64,000 nt of DNA, taken from assembly GCF_041438865.1 (NCBI RefSeq), contig NZ_CP109450.1, forward strand, positions 6,636,001 to 6,700,000, in the 5' to 3' direction. Source of the stretch: Streptomyces sp. NBC_01471 (GTDB lineage: Bacteria; Actinomycetota; Actinomycetes; Streptomycetales; Streptomycetaceae). The notes under the pieces were generated by a model. It was given only the letters and a program-made list of their open reading frames with translations. It did not search any database and was not told where the DNA came from. The position numbers were made by a program, and so were the translations under genes. Shown piece after piece: positions 1-9,305 of this stretch (its first letter is position 1; each line of letters starts with the position of its first letter).

Positions 1-932
1 CCGGTGCCGCCCGCCGACGTGGGCCCTTCAAAGTCGGGGACCAGGTCCAGCTCACCGACCCCAAGGGACGCCACTACACCTTCACGCTCGAAGCAGGAAA
101 GAACTTCCACACCCACAAGGGTTCTTTCTCGCACGACGAGCTGATCGGTGCTCCCGAGGGCAGTGTTGTCCGAACCACGGGAAACGTCGCCTACCTCGCG
201 CTGCGCCCCCTGCTCCCCGATTTCGTCCTGTCCATGCCCCGCGGCGCCGCCGTGGTCTACCCCAAGGACGCGGGCCAGATCCTGGCCTTCGGGGACATCT
301 TCCCCGGCGCACGGGTCGTCGAGGCGGGTGTGGGGTCCGGCGCGCTCAGCAGCTTCCTGCTGCGCGCCATCGGCGAGCAGGGGATGCTGCACTCGTACGA
401 GCGCCGTGAGGACTTCGCGGAGATCGCCACGCAGAACGTGGAGCGCTACTTCGGCGGTCCTCACCCCGCCTGGCAGCTCACCGTCGGCGACCTCCAGGAC
501 AACCTCTCCGACACGGACGTCGACCGTGTGGTGCTGGACATGCTCGCCCCCTGGGAGTGCCTGGACGCCGTCTCCAAGGCGCTCGTCCCCGGCGGCATCC
601 TCTGCTGCTACGTGGCCACCACCACCCAGCTCTCGCGCACCGTCGAGTCGATCAGGGAGATCGGCTGCTTCGCCGAGCCGCAGCCCTGGGAGTCGATGGT
701 CCGCAACTGGCACGTCGAGGGGCTCGCCGTCCGCCCGGACCACCGGATGATCGGCCACACCGGCTTCCTCGTCACCGCCCGCCGCCTCGCCGACGGAGTG
801 GAGGCCCCGCTGCGCCGCCGCCGGCCGTCCAAGGGCGCCTACGGTGAGGACTACAGCGGCCCCGGGAAGAGCCCCGCCCAGCCGAAGGCCGGGACCGAGG
901 GCGACTCCACCGGGTCCGACGAGACCGTCTGA
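1..932 (+). CDS. trmI: tRNA (adenine-58-N1) methyltransferase TrmI, 5' end cut by window
   Basis: The reading frame is open from base 3 to the TGA at 930-932 and has no start inside the window that fits the family, so the first few codons lie upstream. The N-terminal beta domain (KVGDQVQLTDPKG) is followed by a Rossmann methyltransferase fold with the SAM-binding motif VVEAGVGSGALS and the DMLAPWE segment typical of TrmI. The enzyme methylates N1 of A58 in the T-loop of tRNA, as a tetramer in actinobacteria. A basic and acidic tail of about 40 residues follows the fold. In actinobacteria this gene commonly lies just upstream of the proteasome ATPase gene, as here. A strong terminator follows. 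Confidence 0.93.
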   Translation, partial: GAARRRGPFKVGDQVQLTDPKGRHYTFTLEAGKNFHTHKGSFSHDELIGAPEGSVVRTTGNVAYLALRPLLPDFVLSMPRGAAVVYPKDAGQILAFGDIFPGARVVEAGVGSGALSSFLLRAIGEQGMLHSYERREDFAEIATQNVERYFGGPHPAWQLTVGDLQDNLSDTDVDRVVLDMLAPWECLDAVSKALVPGGILCCYVATTTQLSRTVESIREIGCFAEPQPWESMVRNWHVEGLAVRPDHRMIGHTGFLVTARRLADGVEAPLRRRRPSKGAYGEDYSGPGKSPAQPKAGTEGDSTGSDETV

Positions 933-950
933 CCGCACAACGCACCGACG

Positions 951-1000
951 CCGTCGCGGAGTTCCCCCAGCACATCGGGGAACTCCGCGACGGCTTCTTT
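951..1000 (+). terminator. Intrinsic terminator of trmI
   Basis: A perfect 17-bp inverted repeat (951-967 with 977-993) encloses a 9-base loop and is followed by CTTCTTT. It begins 19 bases after the trmI stop codon and closes that unit. Confidence 0.85.
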
Positions 1001-1096
1001 ACGTTGAACTTACGGACCCCGGCGTTCCGATCCCCTGTGACGTGTGGCACTATTCTGGCCACCCCCTCCGGCACAGCCCCACAGGAGACCTCTCGC

Positions 1097-1687
1097 GTGC
1101 AGCCCTCCGCGCTCCCGGACCTCGTACCCCCGGACCTCGCGCACAACAGGACCAGCCCGGTCCACTGGCTGGCCACGGCCACCGCGATGGCCGGCGTCGT
1201 CGCCCTGGCGGGCGTCCTGACGCCCGACCCGGCCACCGCGTCCCAGCCCGGCGGAAGACCACCGGCCCGCACCCGGGCGGCCGCGCCGGACCCGGCGGCC
1301 GTCACCTTCCCGCTGAAGTGCGGCGGGGCGGGCACCACCGTCACCAAGAAGGCGTCCGGCGACCTCGACGGGGACGGCAGCCCGGAAACGGTGGCCGCGG
1401 TGCGCTGCGACGCCGGATCGGGCACACCGCCCAGCGGTCTCTACGTGCTCACCCGGCCGAGGGCCGGCCACGGCCCGCCCCGGATCGTCGCGACGCTGGT
1501 CACCCCGGCGGAGCAGCAGACCGTGGGCGCTCTCGCGGTACGGGACGGCGCGGTGACCACGACGCTGCTCGGCTACTCCTCGCCCGATGTGCCGCGCTGG
1601 AATCCGGACGTACGGCAGCAGGCCAAGTGGCGCTGGCAGGGCGGCAAGTTCGTACGCTCCGTGCCTTCCCAGGCGCGGAGCGTATGA
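1097..1687 (+). CDS. Hypothetical secreted or membrane-anchored protein
   Basis: The GTG at 1097 is chosen because AGGAG (1083-1087) lies 9 bases upstream. An ATG at 1004 in the same frame has no ribosome binding site and sits right after the trmI terminator. The 196-residue product has a single N-terminal hydrophobic segment (about residues 25-43, LATATAMAGVVALAGVL) acting as signal or anchor, then a Pro/Ala-rich stretch. The soluble part contains an FG-GAP/VCBS-like acidic motif (SGDLDGDGSPE) that could bind calcium, and two cysteines that flank it. No enzyme motif is visible. It is transcribed away from trmI and converges on the ferredoxin gene. Confidence 0.7.
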   Translation: MQPSALPDLVPPDLAHNRTSPVHWLATATAMAGVVALAGVLTPDPATASQPGGRPPARTRAAAPDPAAVTFPLKCGGAGTTVTKKASGDLDGDGSPETVAAVRCDAGSGTPPSGLYVLTRPRAGHGPPRIVATLVTPAEQQTVGALAVRDGAVTTTLLGYSSPDVPRWNPDVRQQAKWRWQGGKFVRSVPSQARSV

Positions 1688-1767
1688 CGGTGGCGGGCGT
1701 ACGCCGACGGCGAGTACGTGACGGCACCAGGTGTACGGGCACGTGACGGCGCCTGGCGTATGACGGC

Positions 1768-2079
1768 CTACTCGGCAGCGGGTCCGTAGACCTCGACGCT
1801 GTCCGAAACACGCCGTACATGGATGCAGTCGCCCGGGCACTCCTTGGCCGAGTCCACCACGTCCTGGAGGAGCGGCAGCGGTACGGGCGTTGTGGCGCCG
1901 ACCGACTGGAGCAGTTCGTCGTCGGCGCTCTTCACGTACGCCAGCCCGTCGATGTCCAGCTCGAACACCTCGGGCGCGTACTGGGCGCAGATGCCGTCCC
2001 CGGTGCAGAGATCCTGGTCGATCCAGACCTCCAGCGCCTGGGCGCCGTCGCTGGTGGGAGCCTCGTCCTGCACGGTCAT
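1768..2079 (-). CDS. Small ferredoxin (single 3Fe-4S or 4Fe-4S cluster)
   Basis: This 103-residue acidic electron carrier starts at the ATG ending at 2079, directly preceded by AGGAGA (complement of 2081-2086). The cluster motif is C25-x2-D28-x2-C31, with C81-P completing a three-cysteine plus Asp ligand set; C85 is an extra cysteine. The Asp in the second position is typical of 3Fe-4S or labile 4Fe-4S ferredoxins that feed cytochromes P450 or other monooxygenases. No P450 or reductase gene is adjacent, so the partner is unknown. It is divergent from the proteasome ATPase gene arc, and the roughly 240-base space between them must hold both promoters. Confidence 0.9.
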   Translation of the reverse strand: MTVQDEAPTSDGAQALEVWIDQDLCTGDGICAQYAPEVFELDIDGLAYVKSADDELLQSVGATTPVPLPLLQDVVDSAKECPGDCIHVRRVSDSVEVYGPAAE

Positions 2080-2254
2080 TTCTCCTGCCGTTCCTGCGCG
2101 GTTGAACCAATTGAAGCCAGCCCTGACGGGTGTTGAACACTTCGACGATACAACCGGCCGCTTTCCGATGTTGTTGGGTGGGTATTCCCAAGGCGTGAGG
2201 GAGTACGCAAGGGTGAAGATCAGACACACCCCGACGGTCTTTGTGATCTAGGGG

Positions 2255-2282
2255 TTTCAATCACCAGCCGCCCAGGTAGGGT
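2255..2282 (+). promoter_or_regulatory. Possible promoter of arc
   Basis: TTTCAA at 2255-2260 and TAGGGT at 2277-2282, 16 bases apart, resemble a housekeeping (HrdB-type) promoter about 40 bases upstream of the arc start. This is pattern matching only; the -35 element is weak. Confidence 0.3.
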
Positions 2283-2320
2283 CAGGAAGCGTCCAGCTCC
2301 CCTTGGAGGAGGTGAGGACC

Positions 2321-4087
2321 GTGGCAGCCCACGACGACGACATCAACCGCGGCACCCGGCCCGCGCGAGGGTCCGAGGACCCCGCCGGCCAGGTTGCCTA
2401 TCTCGAGCAGGAAATCGCCGTCCTGCGCCGCAAGCTCGCCGACTCTCCGCGTCATACGAGGATTCTCGAAGAGCGGATCGTCGAGCTGCAGACCAACCTG
2501 GCAGGCGTGTCCGCGCAGAACGAGCGGCTCGCCAATACACTCCGTGAGGCCCGCGACCAGATCGTGGCCCTCAAGGAGGAGGTCGACCGGCTCGCACAGC
2601 CGCCGGCCGGCTTCGGTGTCTTCCTGCAGGCCAATGAGGACGGGACCTGCGACATCTTCACCGGGGGCCGCAAGCTCCGGGTGAACGTGAGTCCCAGCGT
2701 CGAGCTCGAAGAGCTCAGGCGTGGCCAGGAAGTCATGCTCAACGAAGCGCTCAACGTGGTCGAGGCCATGGAATTCGAGCGCGCCGGGGACATCGTCACC
2801 CTCAAGGAGATCCTTGAGGACGGCGAGCGTGCCCTGGTGATCGGGCACACCGACGAGGAACGGGTGGTGCGGCTCGCCGAGCCCCTGCTGGACATCACCA
2901 TCCGCCCCGGCGACGCCCTGCTGCTCGACTCCAGGTCCGGTTACGTCTATGAAGTGGTGCCGAAGAGCGAGGTCGAGGAGCTCGTCCTCGAAGAGGTCCC
3001 GGACATCGACTACGACAAGATCGGCGGCCTGGGCGACCAGATCGAGCTGATCCGCGACGCGGTCGAGCTTCCGTACCTCCACCCCGACCTCTTCAAGGAG
3101 CACGAGCTGCGGCCGCCGAAGGGCATCCTGCTCTACGGCCCGCCCGGCTGCGGCAAGACTCTCATTGCCAAGGCCGTGGCCAACTCCCTTGCCAAGAAAG
3201 TCGCCGAGGTCACCGGTCAGCCCGCGGGGAAGAGCTACTTCCTCAACATCAAGGGCCCCGAGCTCCTCAACAAGTACGTCGGTGAGACCGAGCGGCACAT
3301 CCGCCTGGTCTTCCAGCGTGCCCGGGAGAAGGCGAGCGAGGGCACCCCCGTCATCGTCTTCTTCGACGAGATGGAATCCCTCTTCCGCACCCGTGGGTCA
3401 GGCGTCAGCTCGGACGTGGAGAACACCATCGTCCCGCAGCTGCTCGCCGAGATCGACGGTGTGGAGGGCCTGGAGAACGTCATCGTCATCGGCGCATCCA
3501 ACCGCGAGGACATGATCGACCCGGCGATCCTGCGGCCGGGCCGGCTCGACGTCAAGATCAAGATCGAGCGTCCGGACGCGGAGGCGGCGAAGGACATCTT
3601 CGCCAAGTACCTGCGTTCTTCGCTGCCGCTGCACACGGACGACCTGGCCGAACACCGGGAGAACCCCGACGTCACGGTCAGCGCCATGATCCAGTCCGTC
3701 GTGGAGCGGATGTACACGGAGTCCGAGGAGAACCGCTTCCTCGAAGTCACGTACGCCAACGGCGACAAGGAAGTCCTGTACTTCAAGGACTTCAACTCCG
3801 GCGCGATGATCCAGAACATCGTCGACCGGGCCAAGAAGATGGCCATCAAGGCCTTCCTCGACCAGGGACAGAAGGGTCTGCGGGTCTCCCACCTCCTCCA
3901 GGCATGTGTGGATGAGTTCAAGGAGAACGAGGACCTGCCGAACACCACCAACCCCGACGACTGGGCCCGTATCTCCGGCAAGAAGGGCGAGCGGATCGTC
4001 TTCATCCGCACCCTTGTCACCGGAAAGCAGGGCGCGGACACCGGGCGCTCCATCGACACGGTGGCGAACACCGGTCAGTACCTGTAA
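2321..4087 (+). CDS. arc: Proteasome-associated AAA ATPase ARC/Mpa
   Basis: ARC is the hexameric ring ATPase that binds Pup on tagged proteins, unfolds them and feeds the 20S proteasome. The GTG at 2321 fits the family N terminus ([11 protein letters not shown]) and follows GGAGGAGGTGAGG; a TTG at 2303 lies within that ribosome binding site. The 588-residue protein has an N-terminal coiled coil (about residues 20-80) that captures Pup, the OB interdomain, and one AAA module with Walker A GPPGCGKT (273-280) and Walker B VIVFFDE (344-350). It ends in GQYL, whose penultimate Tyr docks into the 20S alpha ring. Length and architecture are normal. A strong terminator separates it from dop. Confidence 0.98.
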   Translation: MAAHDDDINRGTRPARGSEDPAGQVAYLEQEIAVLRRKLADSPRHTRILEERIVELQTNLAGVSAQNERLANTLREARDQIVALKEEVDRLAQPPAGFGVFLQANEDGTCDIFTGGRKLRVNVSPSVELEELRRGQEVMLNEALNVVEAMEFERAGDIVTLKEILEDGERALVIGHTDEERVVRLAEPLLDITIRPGDALLLDSRSGYVYEVVPKSEVEELVLEEVPDIDYDKIGGLGDQIELIRDAVELPYLHPDLFKEHELRPPKGILLYGPPGCGKTLIAKAVANSLAKKVAEVTGQPAGKSYFLNIKGPELLNKYVGETERHIRLVFQRAREKASEGTPVIVFFDEMESLFRTRGSGVSSDVENTIVPQLLAEIDGVEGLENVIVIGASNREDMIDPAILRPGRLDVKIKIERPDAEAAKDIFAKYLRSSLPLHTDDLAEHRENPDVTVSAMIQSVVERMYTESEENRFLEVTYANGDKEVLYFKDFNSGAMIQNIVDRAKKMAIKAFLDQGQKGLRVSHLLQACVDEFKENEDLPNTTNPDDWARISGKKGERIVFIRTLVTGKQGADTGRSIDTVANTGQYL

Positions 4088-4094
4088 AAGGCAG

Positions 4095-4139
4095 GGCGGC
4101 TGCGGGTCCCCCGGCGGGTACCCGCAGCCGCCGTGTTTT
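4095..4139 (+). terminator. Intrinsic terminator of arc
   Basis: A perfect 13-bp stem (4095-4107 with 4120-4132) carries a 12-base loop and is followed by GTGTTTT. It lies 7 bases after the arc stop, so dop probably has its own promoter in 4140-4307. Confidence 0.85.
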
Positions 4140-4319
4140 CCGGCCTTCGGCCGCAAGGACAGCAATGCCTGTAATGATCTCCCCAGCGGCGCCATGGCGC
4201 TCTACGCTCTTCGGTATCACCGAGTCGCGCAGTGCGGGGGACGACCGCGCACGCACCGGAGAAGCAGCGGTACTTGAGCGACGTTCCCGCGAGGGGCGCT
4301 GCCGGGCAAGGAGGGCCGC

Positions 4320-5831
4320 ATGACCGTACGGCGGGTAATGGGCATCGAGACGGAGTACGGCATCTCCGTTCCGGGCCACCCGAACGCCAATGCCATGCTC
4401 ACCTCGTCCCAGATCGTCAACGCCTACGCGGCGGCGATGCACCGGGCGCGCCGCGCCCGCTGGGACTTCGAGGAGGAGAACCCGCTGCGGGACGCGCGAG
4501 GCTTCGACCTCGCCCGGGAGACCGCGGACACCAGCCAGCTGACCGACGAGGACATCGGCCTGGCCAATGTGATCCTCACCAACGGGGCTCGCCTCTACGT
4601 CGACCACGCCCACCCGGAGTACAGCTCCCCGGAGATCACCAATCCGCGCGACGCCGTGCTCTGGGACAAGGCGGGCGAGCGGATCATGGCGGAGGCCGCC
4701 GAACGGGCCGCCGAGATCCCGGGCGCCCAGCCGATCCACCTGTACAAGAACAACACCGACAACAAGGGCGCCTCGTACGGGACGCACGAGAACTACCTGA
4801 TGAAGCGGGAGACCCCCTTCTCGGACATCGTGCGCCATCTGACCCCCTTCTTCGTCTCCCGCCAGGTGGTGACCGGGGCCGGCCGCGTCGGTATCGGCCA
4901 GGACGGCCACGAGCACGGGTTCCAGATCAGCCAGCGCGCGGACTACTTCGAGGTCGAGGTCGGCCTGGAGACCACGCTCAAGCGGCCGATCATCAACACC
5001 CGCGACGAACCGCACTCGGACGCCGAGAAGTACCGCCGCCTCCACGTGATCATCGGCGACGCGAACCTCTCGGAGATCTCGACCTATCTCAAGCTGGGCA
5101 CGACATCGCTGGTGCTGGCGATGATCGAGGACGGGTTCATCAATGTGGACCTCGCCGTCGACCAGCCGGTACGCACCCTCCACCAGGTCTCGCACGACCC
5201 CGGGCTCCAGCAGCTGATCACGCTGCGCAGCGGCCGTACCCTCACCGCCGTACAGCTCCAGATGGAGTACTTCGAGCTGGCGCGGAAGTACGTGGAGGAG
5301 CGGTACGGCGCGGACGCGGACGAGCAGACCAGGGACGTCCTGGGCCGCTGGGAGGACGTGCTGAACCGGCTGGAGAACAATCCGATGAGCCTGTCCGGGG
5401 AGCTCGACTGGATCACGAAGCAGGAGATCCTGGAGGGCTACCGGCGCCGGGACGGTGTCGACTGGGACGCGGCGAGGCTCCATCTGGTGGACCTGCAGTA
5501 CGCGGACGTACGGCCCGAGAAGGGGCTGTACAACCGCCTGGTGGCCCGCGGGAAGATGAAGCGGCTGCTGGACGAGCCCGCGGTCGTACGGGCCGTGGCG
5601 AACCCGCCCGAGGACACCAGGGCGTACTTCCGGGGCCGCTGTCTGGAACAGTACGCGGACGACGTCGCCGCGGCCTCCTGGGACTCCGTGATCTTTGATC
5701 TGCCGGGGCACGACTCACTGCAGCGGGTACCCACGCTGGAGCCGCTGCGCGGGACCCGTGAGCACGTCAAGGAGCTCCTTGACCGGTGCCGGACGGCGGA
5801 AGACCTGGTCCGGGTGTTGCAGGGCGGCTGA
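4320..5831 (+). CDS. dop: Deamidase/depupylase of Pup (Dop)
   Basis: Dop removes Pup from conjugates and, where Pup ends in Gln, deamidates it to Glu. The ATG at 4320 follows AAGGAGGG (4308-4315). The 503-residue protein is a carboxylate-amine ligase-fold paralogue of PafA (10575-11936): both share the ATP-binding GxExEYG start, the KNNTD motif and the [11 protein letters not shown] motif. The catalytic Asp lies at D95 in [12 protein letters not shown] family-specific insertion (the Dop loop) lies between about residues 40 and 80 and is absent from PafA. Because Pup here already ends in Glu, the likely essential role is depupylation and Pup recycling. Confidence 0.97.
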   Translation: MTVRRVMGIETEYGISVPGHPNANAMLTSSQIVNAYAAAMHRARRARWDFEEENPLRDARGFDLARETADTSQLTDEDIGLANVILTNGARLYVDHAHPEYSSPEITNPRDAVLWDKAGERIMAEAAERAAEIPGAQPIHLYKNNTDNKGASYGTHENYLMKRETPFSDIVRHLTPFFVSRQVVTGAGRVGIGQDGHEHGFQISQRADYFEVEVGLETTLKRPIINTRDEPHSDAEKYRRLHVIIGDANLSEISTYLKLGTTSLVLAMIEDGFINVDLAVDQPVRTLHQVSHDPGLQQLITLRSGRTLTAVQLQMEYFELARKYVEERYGADADEQTRDVLGRWEDVLNRLENNPMSLSGELDWITKQEILEGYRRRDGVDWDAARLHLVDLQYADVRPEKGLYNRLVARGKMKRLLDEPAVVRAVANPPEDTRAYFRGRCLEQYADDVAAASWDSVIFDLPGHDSLQRVPTLEPLRGTREHVKELLDRCRTAEDLVRVLQGG

Positions 5832-5883
5832 AAAGCCCTGCCTGTGGGAATCATCAGGGTAGGTCCCGGACGTTGAGGAAAGT

Positions 5884-5906
5884 GCGGGGCCAATGTCGGA
5901 CCCCGC
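5884..5906 (+). terminator. Hairpin after dop
   Basis: GCGGGGCC pairs with GGaCCCCGC (one bulged A) around a 6-base loop, 50 bases after the dop stop. No T-run follows, so it could be a weak terminator or an mRNA 3' end processing block. Confidence 0.4.
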
Positions 5907-6029
5907 TTGTAGTGTCTGATCAAGCGGATCCGATCATGCTTCTGACCGGGTCGGGCCGATTCAGTTCGTTCCCAGTCTGTTCCAGTCTGTTTTAGCTTCA
6001 ACAACATCGAACCGAGCGGGGTGAGGTAG

Positions 6030-6248
6030 ATGGCGACCAAGGACACCGGCGGCGGGCAGCAGAAGGCGACGCGCTCCACCGAGGAGACCGAGGAGCAGGC
6101 GCCTGAGGCGCAGGGCTCCGAGGACCTCAAGGAGCGCCAGGAGAAGCTCTCGGACGACGTCGACTCCGTTCTCGACGAGATCGACGACGTGCTTGAGGAG
6201 AACGCCGAGGACTTCGTTCGGTCATTCGTTCAAAAGGGTGGCGAGTAG
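6030..6248 (+). CDS. pup: Prokaryotic ubiquitin-like protein Pup
   Basis: Pup is the 72-residue, intrinsically disordered degradation tag ligated through its C-terminal Glu to substrate lysines by PafA. The acidic sequence has the conserved helical ARC-binding segment (DDVDSVLDEIDDVLEENAEDFV, about residues 42-63). The last codons read GGT GGC GAG TAG, so the protein ends Gly-Gly-Glu and not Gly-Gly-Gln. It is therefore competent for ligation without deamidation. A GGGGTGAGG ribosome binding site precedes the ATG at 6030. It sits between dop and prcB, as in other actinobacterial proteasome loci. The only lysines are near the N terminus, in the middle and at the KGGE tail. Confidence 0.98.
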   Translation: MATKDTGGGQQKATRSTEETEEQAPEAQGSEDLKERQEKLSDDVDSVLDEIDDVLEENAEDFVRSFVQKGGE

Positions 6249-6395
6249 CACCTGTTGTCCGTGTCCGGTGCGGCCGGCGGAAGCCGACCGCACCGCGACG
6301 GATGACCGGCGCGGGCACGGGTAAGGTCCGTTCACAGTCCGCAAGATCGGCCCGGCCTCCAGAAGGCGGGCCGCCGCCCATCCGGAAGGAAACGC

Positions 6396-7241
6396 GTGGA
6401 AGCCAACCCTCGTAGCACCGGGCGTCTGCCGGCCGCTTTCCTGACGCCGGGATCCTCCTCGTTCATGGACTTCCTGTCCGACCACTCGCCGGAAATCCTG
6501 CCGGGCAGGCGGCCGTTGCCGCCCACCCAGGGGCCGGTCGAGGCGCCGCACGGGACGACCATCGTCGCCGCGACCTTCCCCGGCGGGGTCGTCCTCGCCG
6601 GTGACCGGCGAGCGACCATGGGGAACATGATCGCCCAGCGCGACATCGAAAAGGTCTTCCCGGCCGACGAGTACTCGGCGGTCGGGATCGCGGGGACGGC
6701 CGGCCTCGCCGTCGAGATGGTCAAGCTGTTCCAGCTCGAACTGGAGCACTTCGAGAAGGTCGAGGGCGCCACCCTCTCCCTGGAGGGCAAGGCCAACCGG
6801 CTCTCCACGATGATCCGGGGCAATCTCTCCATGGCCATGCAGGGCCTCGCGGTGGTCCCGCTCTTCGCCGGGTACGACGTCGACCGCGAGAAGGGCCGGA
6901 TCTTCTCCTACGACGTCACGGGCGGCCGCTCCGAGGAACACGGATACGCCTCCACGGGCTCCGGCTCGATCTTCGCGCGCGGCTCGATGAAGAAGCTCTA
7001 CCGCGACGACCTGACGGAGCAGCAGGCCACCACCCTGGTCGTACAGGCGCTGTACGACGCGGCCGACGACGACTCGGCGACCGGGGGGCCCGACGTGGCC
7101 CGCCGGATCTATCCGATCGTCACGGTCATCACCGACGAGGGCTGCCGCAGGCTGACCGAGGAGGAGGGCTCCGAGCTCGCCCGTTCGATCCTGGCGCGGC
7201 GTCTCGAACAGCCCGACGGCCCCCGCGCCGAGCTGCTCTGA
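6396..7241 (+). CDS. prcB: 20S proteasome beta subunit PrcB
   Basis: PrcB is the catalytic N-terminal-nucleophile threonine protease subunit of the 20S core. The GTG at 6396 follows AAGGA (6386-6390). The 281-residue precursor has a 53-residue propeptide cut between Gly53 and Thr54 ([12 protein letters not shown]). Numbering from the mature Thr1, the catalytic set is complete: Thr1, Asp17 (AGDRRA) and Lys33 (DIEKV). The GTAGLAVEM segment and the STGSGS region near the active site are also present. It is followed 46 bases later by prcA, and the two subunits assemble as a four-ring 7-7-7-7 particle. Confidence 0.97.
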   Translation: MEANPRSTGRLPAAFLTPGSSSFMDFLSDHSPEILPGRRPLPPTQGPVEAPHGTTIVAATFPGGVVLAGDRRATMGNMIAQRDIEKVFPADEYSAVGIAGTAGLAVEMVKLFQLELEHFEKVEGATLSLEGKANRLSTMIRGNLSMAMQGLAVVPLFAGYDVDREKGRIFSYDVTGGRSEEHGYASTGSGSIFARGSMKKLYRDDLTEQQATTLVVQALYDAADDDSATGGPDVARRIYPIVTVITDEGCRRLTEEEGSELARSILARRLEQPDGPRAELL

Positions 7242-7287
7242 GGTCCTTCCGATGCACTCGTCACTGACAGAAAGGGACGGATAGCCG

Positions 7288-8034
7288 GTGTCGACGCCGT
7301 TCTATGTCTCACCTCAGCAGGCCATGGCCGACCGGGCGGAATACGCCCGGAAGGGCATCGCCCGTGGTCGCAGCCTGGTCGTGCTGCAGTACGCCGACGG
7401 CATCGTCTTCGTCGGCGAGAACCCGTCCCGTGCGCTGCACAAGTTCAGCGAGATCTACGACCGGATCGGCTTCGCCGCCGCCGGCAAGTACAACGAATAC
7501 GAGAACCTGCGGATCGGCGGTGTGCGCTACGCCGATCTGCGCGGCTACACCTACGACCGCGACGACGTGACGGCCCGTGGACTGGCGAATGTCTACGCGC
7601 AGACGCTGGGCACGATCTTCTCCAGTGCGGCCGAGAAGCCGTACGAGGTGGAGCTGGTCGTCGCCGAGGTCGGGTCCGAGCCCGACGGCGACCAGATCTA
7701 CCGGCTGCCGCACGACGGATCGATCGTGGATGAGCACGGTTCGGTCGCGGTCGGGGGCAACGCCGAGACGATCAGCACCTTCCTGGACCAGCAGCACCGC
7801 GAGGGGATGACGCTCGCGGAGGCGCTCAAGCTGGCCGTGCAGGCGCTGTCCCGCGACACCAACGGAGGAGAGCGGGAGATCCCCGCCGAGCGTCTCGAAG
7901 TGGCGGTGCTGGACCGGACCCGGCCGCAGCAGCGCAAGTTCAAGCGCATCGTCGGCCGCCAGCTGTCCCGGCTGCTCGCCGCGGACGACGCCGCGACCGC
8001 CGAGACGGACGCGCCGTCGGACGAGGACGAGTAG
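7288..8034 (+). CDS. prcA: 20S proteasome alpha subunit PrcA
   Basis: PrcA forms the outer, non-catalytic gating rings of the 20S proteasome and receives ARC. The GTG at 7288 follows AAAGGGA (7271-7277) with a 10-base spacer. The 248-residue protein begins with the alpha-type N-terminal gate ([22 protein letters not shown]) and helix H0, then the beta sandwich; it lacks a propeptide and nucleophile Thr. The C-terminal tail is long and acidic ([12 protein letters not shown]). It is co-transcribed with prcB and faces a convergent LacI-type gene across a strong hairpin. Confidence 0.97.
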   Translation: MSTPFYVSPQQAMADRAEYARKGIARGRSLVVLQYADGIVFVGENPSRALHKFSEIYDRIGFAAAGKYNEYENLRIGGVRYADLRGYTYDRDDVTARGLANVYAQTLGTIFSSAAEKPYEVELVVAEVGSEPDGDQIYRLPHDGSIVDEHGSVAVGGNAETISTFLDQQHREGMTLAEALKLAVQALSRDTNGGEREIPAERLEVAVLDRTRPQQRKFKRIVGRQLSRLLAADDAATAETDAPSDEDE

Positions 8035-8108
8035 CCCGGCTGCCGCCCGGTTCCGTCCGTGCCCCGGTCCGCCTGCGCGGCCCGGGGCACGCGCCTGTGC
8101 GGCCCCGT

Positions 8109-8146
8109 CGGACCCCGTACGGCTCCCGGGGGCCGTACCGGGTCCG
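8109..8146. terminator. Bidirectional hairpin between prcA and lacI-type gene
   Basis: CGGACCC-c-GTACGGC pairs with GCCGTAC-c-GGGTCCG, with a symmetric C-C mismatch. It spans the space between the two convergent stop codons and abuts the end of the regulator gene. No T-run is present. Confidence 0.65.
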
Positions 8147-9181
8147 TCAGTCCGGCACCGGTGCCGGGGCCGTCGAGCCGCGTACGAGAAGGTTCACCGG
8201 CAGGTCGCCGCTCTGCGGCGGGCGGCCGTCGAGCACGGCGAGCAGGGCCGCCATTCCGCGCCGGCCGATCTGCTCGGCCGGCAGGGCCACCGTGGTCAGC
8301 TCCGGTTCGATCGCGGTCGCGAGCGCCAGATCGTCGAAACCGGTGACGGACAGGTCCTCGGGCACCCGCAGCCCCAGCCGCCGCGCCGCCTTGCAGGCCC
8401 CCGCGGCCAGGATGTCGTCGTCGCAGATCACCGCGGTCGGCCGGGGGCCGGGGCCGGTGAGCGCGTCCTCCGCCGCCTGCCGCGCGGCGTCCACCGCCAG
8501 CGGGGCGGTGACGGTCCGGACCTCCGCGCCGCGCAGCGCGGACCGCAGCACGGTGTCCCGTACATCGAAGGTCCAGGAGTCGACCGCCGGTGCCAGATGG
8601 ACGAATCTGCGGTGGCCCAATGCGAGCAGATGGTCCGTCACCTGGCGCATACCGTCCGCGATGTCCAGATTCACATGAGCCGCAGCCCCCGACTGGCCGG
8701 GATCGCTGTCCAGCATCACCAGCGGCAGACCGGACTCCTGGATCGCGGCGAGCGCGCCGACGGCCATCGACGAAGCGATGACCCCGTCCAGCGCGGTCCG
8801 CGCCGAGCCGAAGGGATCCCGGGCCGGCCCCACACCGTCGGGGGAGGGGTAGAGCACCACCCCGAAGCCGTGCTCGGCCGCTGTCGCCGCGGCACCCGTG
8901 TAGACGCGGGCGAAGAACTCCGTGGTCAGCGCCGGGACGACAAGCAGCACGGTCCGGGTGCTGCCCAGACGGAGATCGCGGGCGGCGAGATTCGGCCGGT
9001 AGCCGAGCTGCCGGGCCGCGTCACGGACCAGACCGGCCGTGCGCTCGGAGACCCGCCCGCGCCACTTGTCGCCGAGCACCAGCGAGACGGTGGCCTGTGA
9101 GACGCCTGCGGCGCGGGCCACGTCACGGCTGGTGGGGCGAGCCGGAACCACTGGTTCCGGGCTGGTCGCTCGGGCGTCCAC
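8147..9181 (-). CDS. LacI/GalR-family transcriptional regulator
   Basis: The 344-residue protein has an N-terminal LacI helix-turn-helix (SRDVARAAGVSQATVSLVL, about residues 17-35) and hinge, then a periplasmic-binding-protein-like effector domain with the family motifs STRTVLLVVPALTTEFF and VTGFDDLALA. The GTG at 9181 has GGAGG five bases upstream (complement of 9187-9191); earlier in-frame starts overlap the divergent promoter. It most likely represses the divergent MFS transporter through the palindromic site at 9244-9270. The effector is unknown; no sugar-metabolism gene is next to it. The pair sits between prcA and pafA. Confidence 0.92.
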   Translation of the reverse strand: MDARATSPEPVVPARPTSRDVARAAGVSQATVSLVLGDKWRGRVSERTAGLVRDAARQLGYRPNLAARDLRLGSTRTVLLVVPALTTEFFARVYTGAAATAAEHGFGVVLYPSPDGVGPARDPFGSARTALDGVIASSMAVGALAAIQESGLPLVMLDSDPGQSGAAAHVNLDIADGMRQVTDHLLALGHRRFVHLAPAVDSWTFDVRDTVLRSALRGAEVRTVTAPLAVDAARQAAEDALTGPGPRPTAVICDDDILAAGACKAARRLGLRVPEDLSVTGFDDLALATAIEPELTTVALPAEQIGRRGMAALLAVLDGRPPQSGDLPVNLLVRGSTAPAPVPD

Positions 9182-9243
9182 TCGGGCCTCCGTCCGGCCT
9201 GTTCCCGACCGCGGCCATCTGGACTCGCGGTCTGCGCACATGG

Positions 9244-9270
9244 TACGTATGAGCCAGCAAGTTATACGTA
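9244..9270. promoter_or_regulatory. Candidate operator between the LacI-type regulator and MFS gene
   Basis: TACGTAT at 9244-9250 and ATACGTA at 9264-9270 form a perfect 7-bp inverted repeat with a 13-base spacer. The right arm also sits in GTTATACGTAAC, another near-palindrome. It lies between the divergent starts at 9181 and 9306, the expected position for an autoregulatory operator. Confidence 0.5.
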
Positions 9271-9305
9271 ACACTCCGGTCAGGGCCGGGAGACAAGGGG
9301 CGGAC

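Noticed and set aside
5907-6029. GATC-containing inverted repeats upstream of pup as an operator
   Set aside because: The GATC repeats (near 5918-5938) are short and irregular, and no promoter or partner gene supports a specific site.
9249-9305. Earlier ATG for the MFS transporter
   Set aside because: It falls inside the inverted-repeat operator and has no ribosome binding site; ATG 9306 follows AAGGGG and begins close to the first membrane helix.
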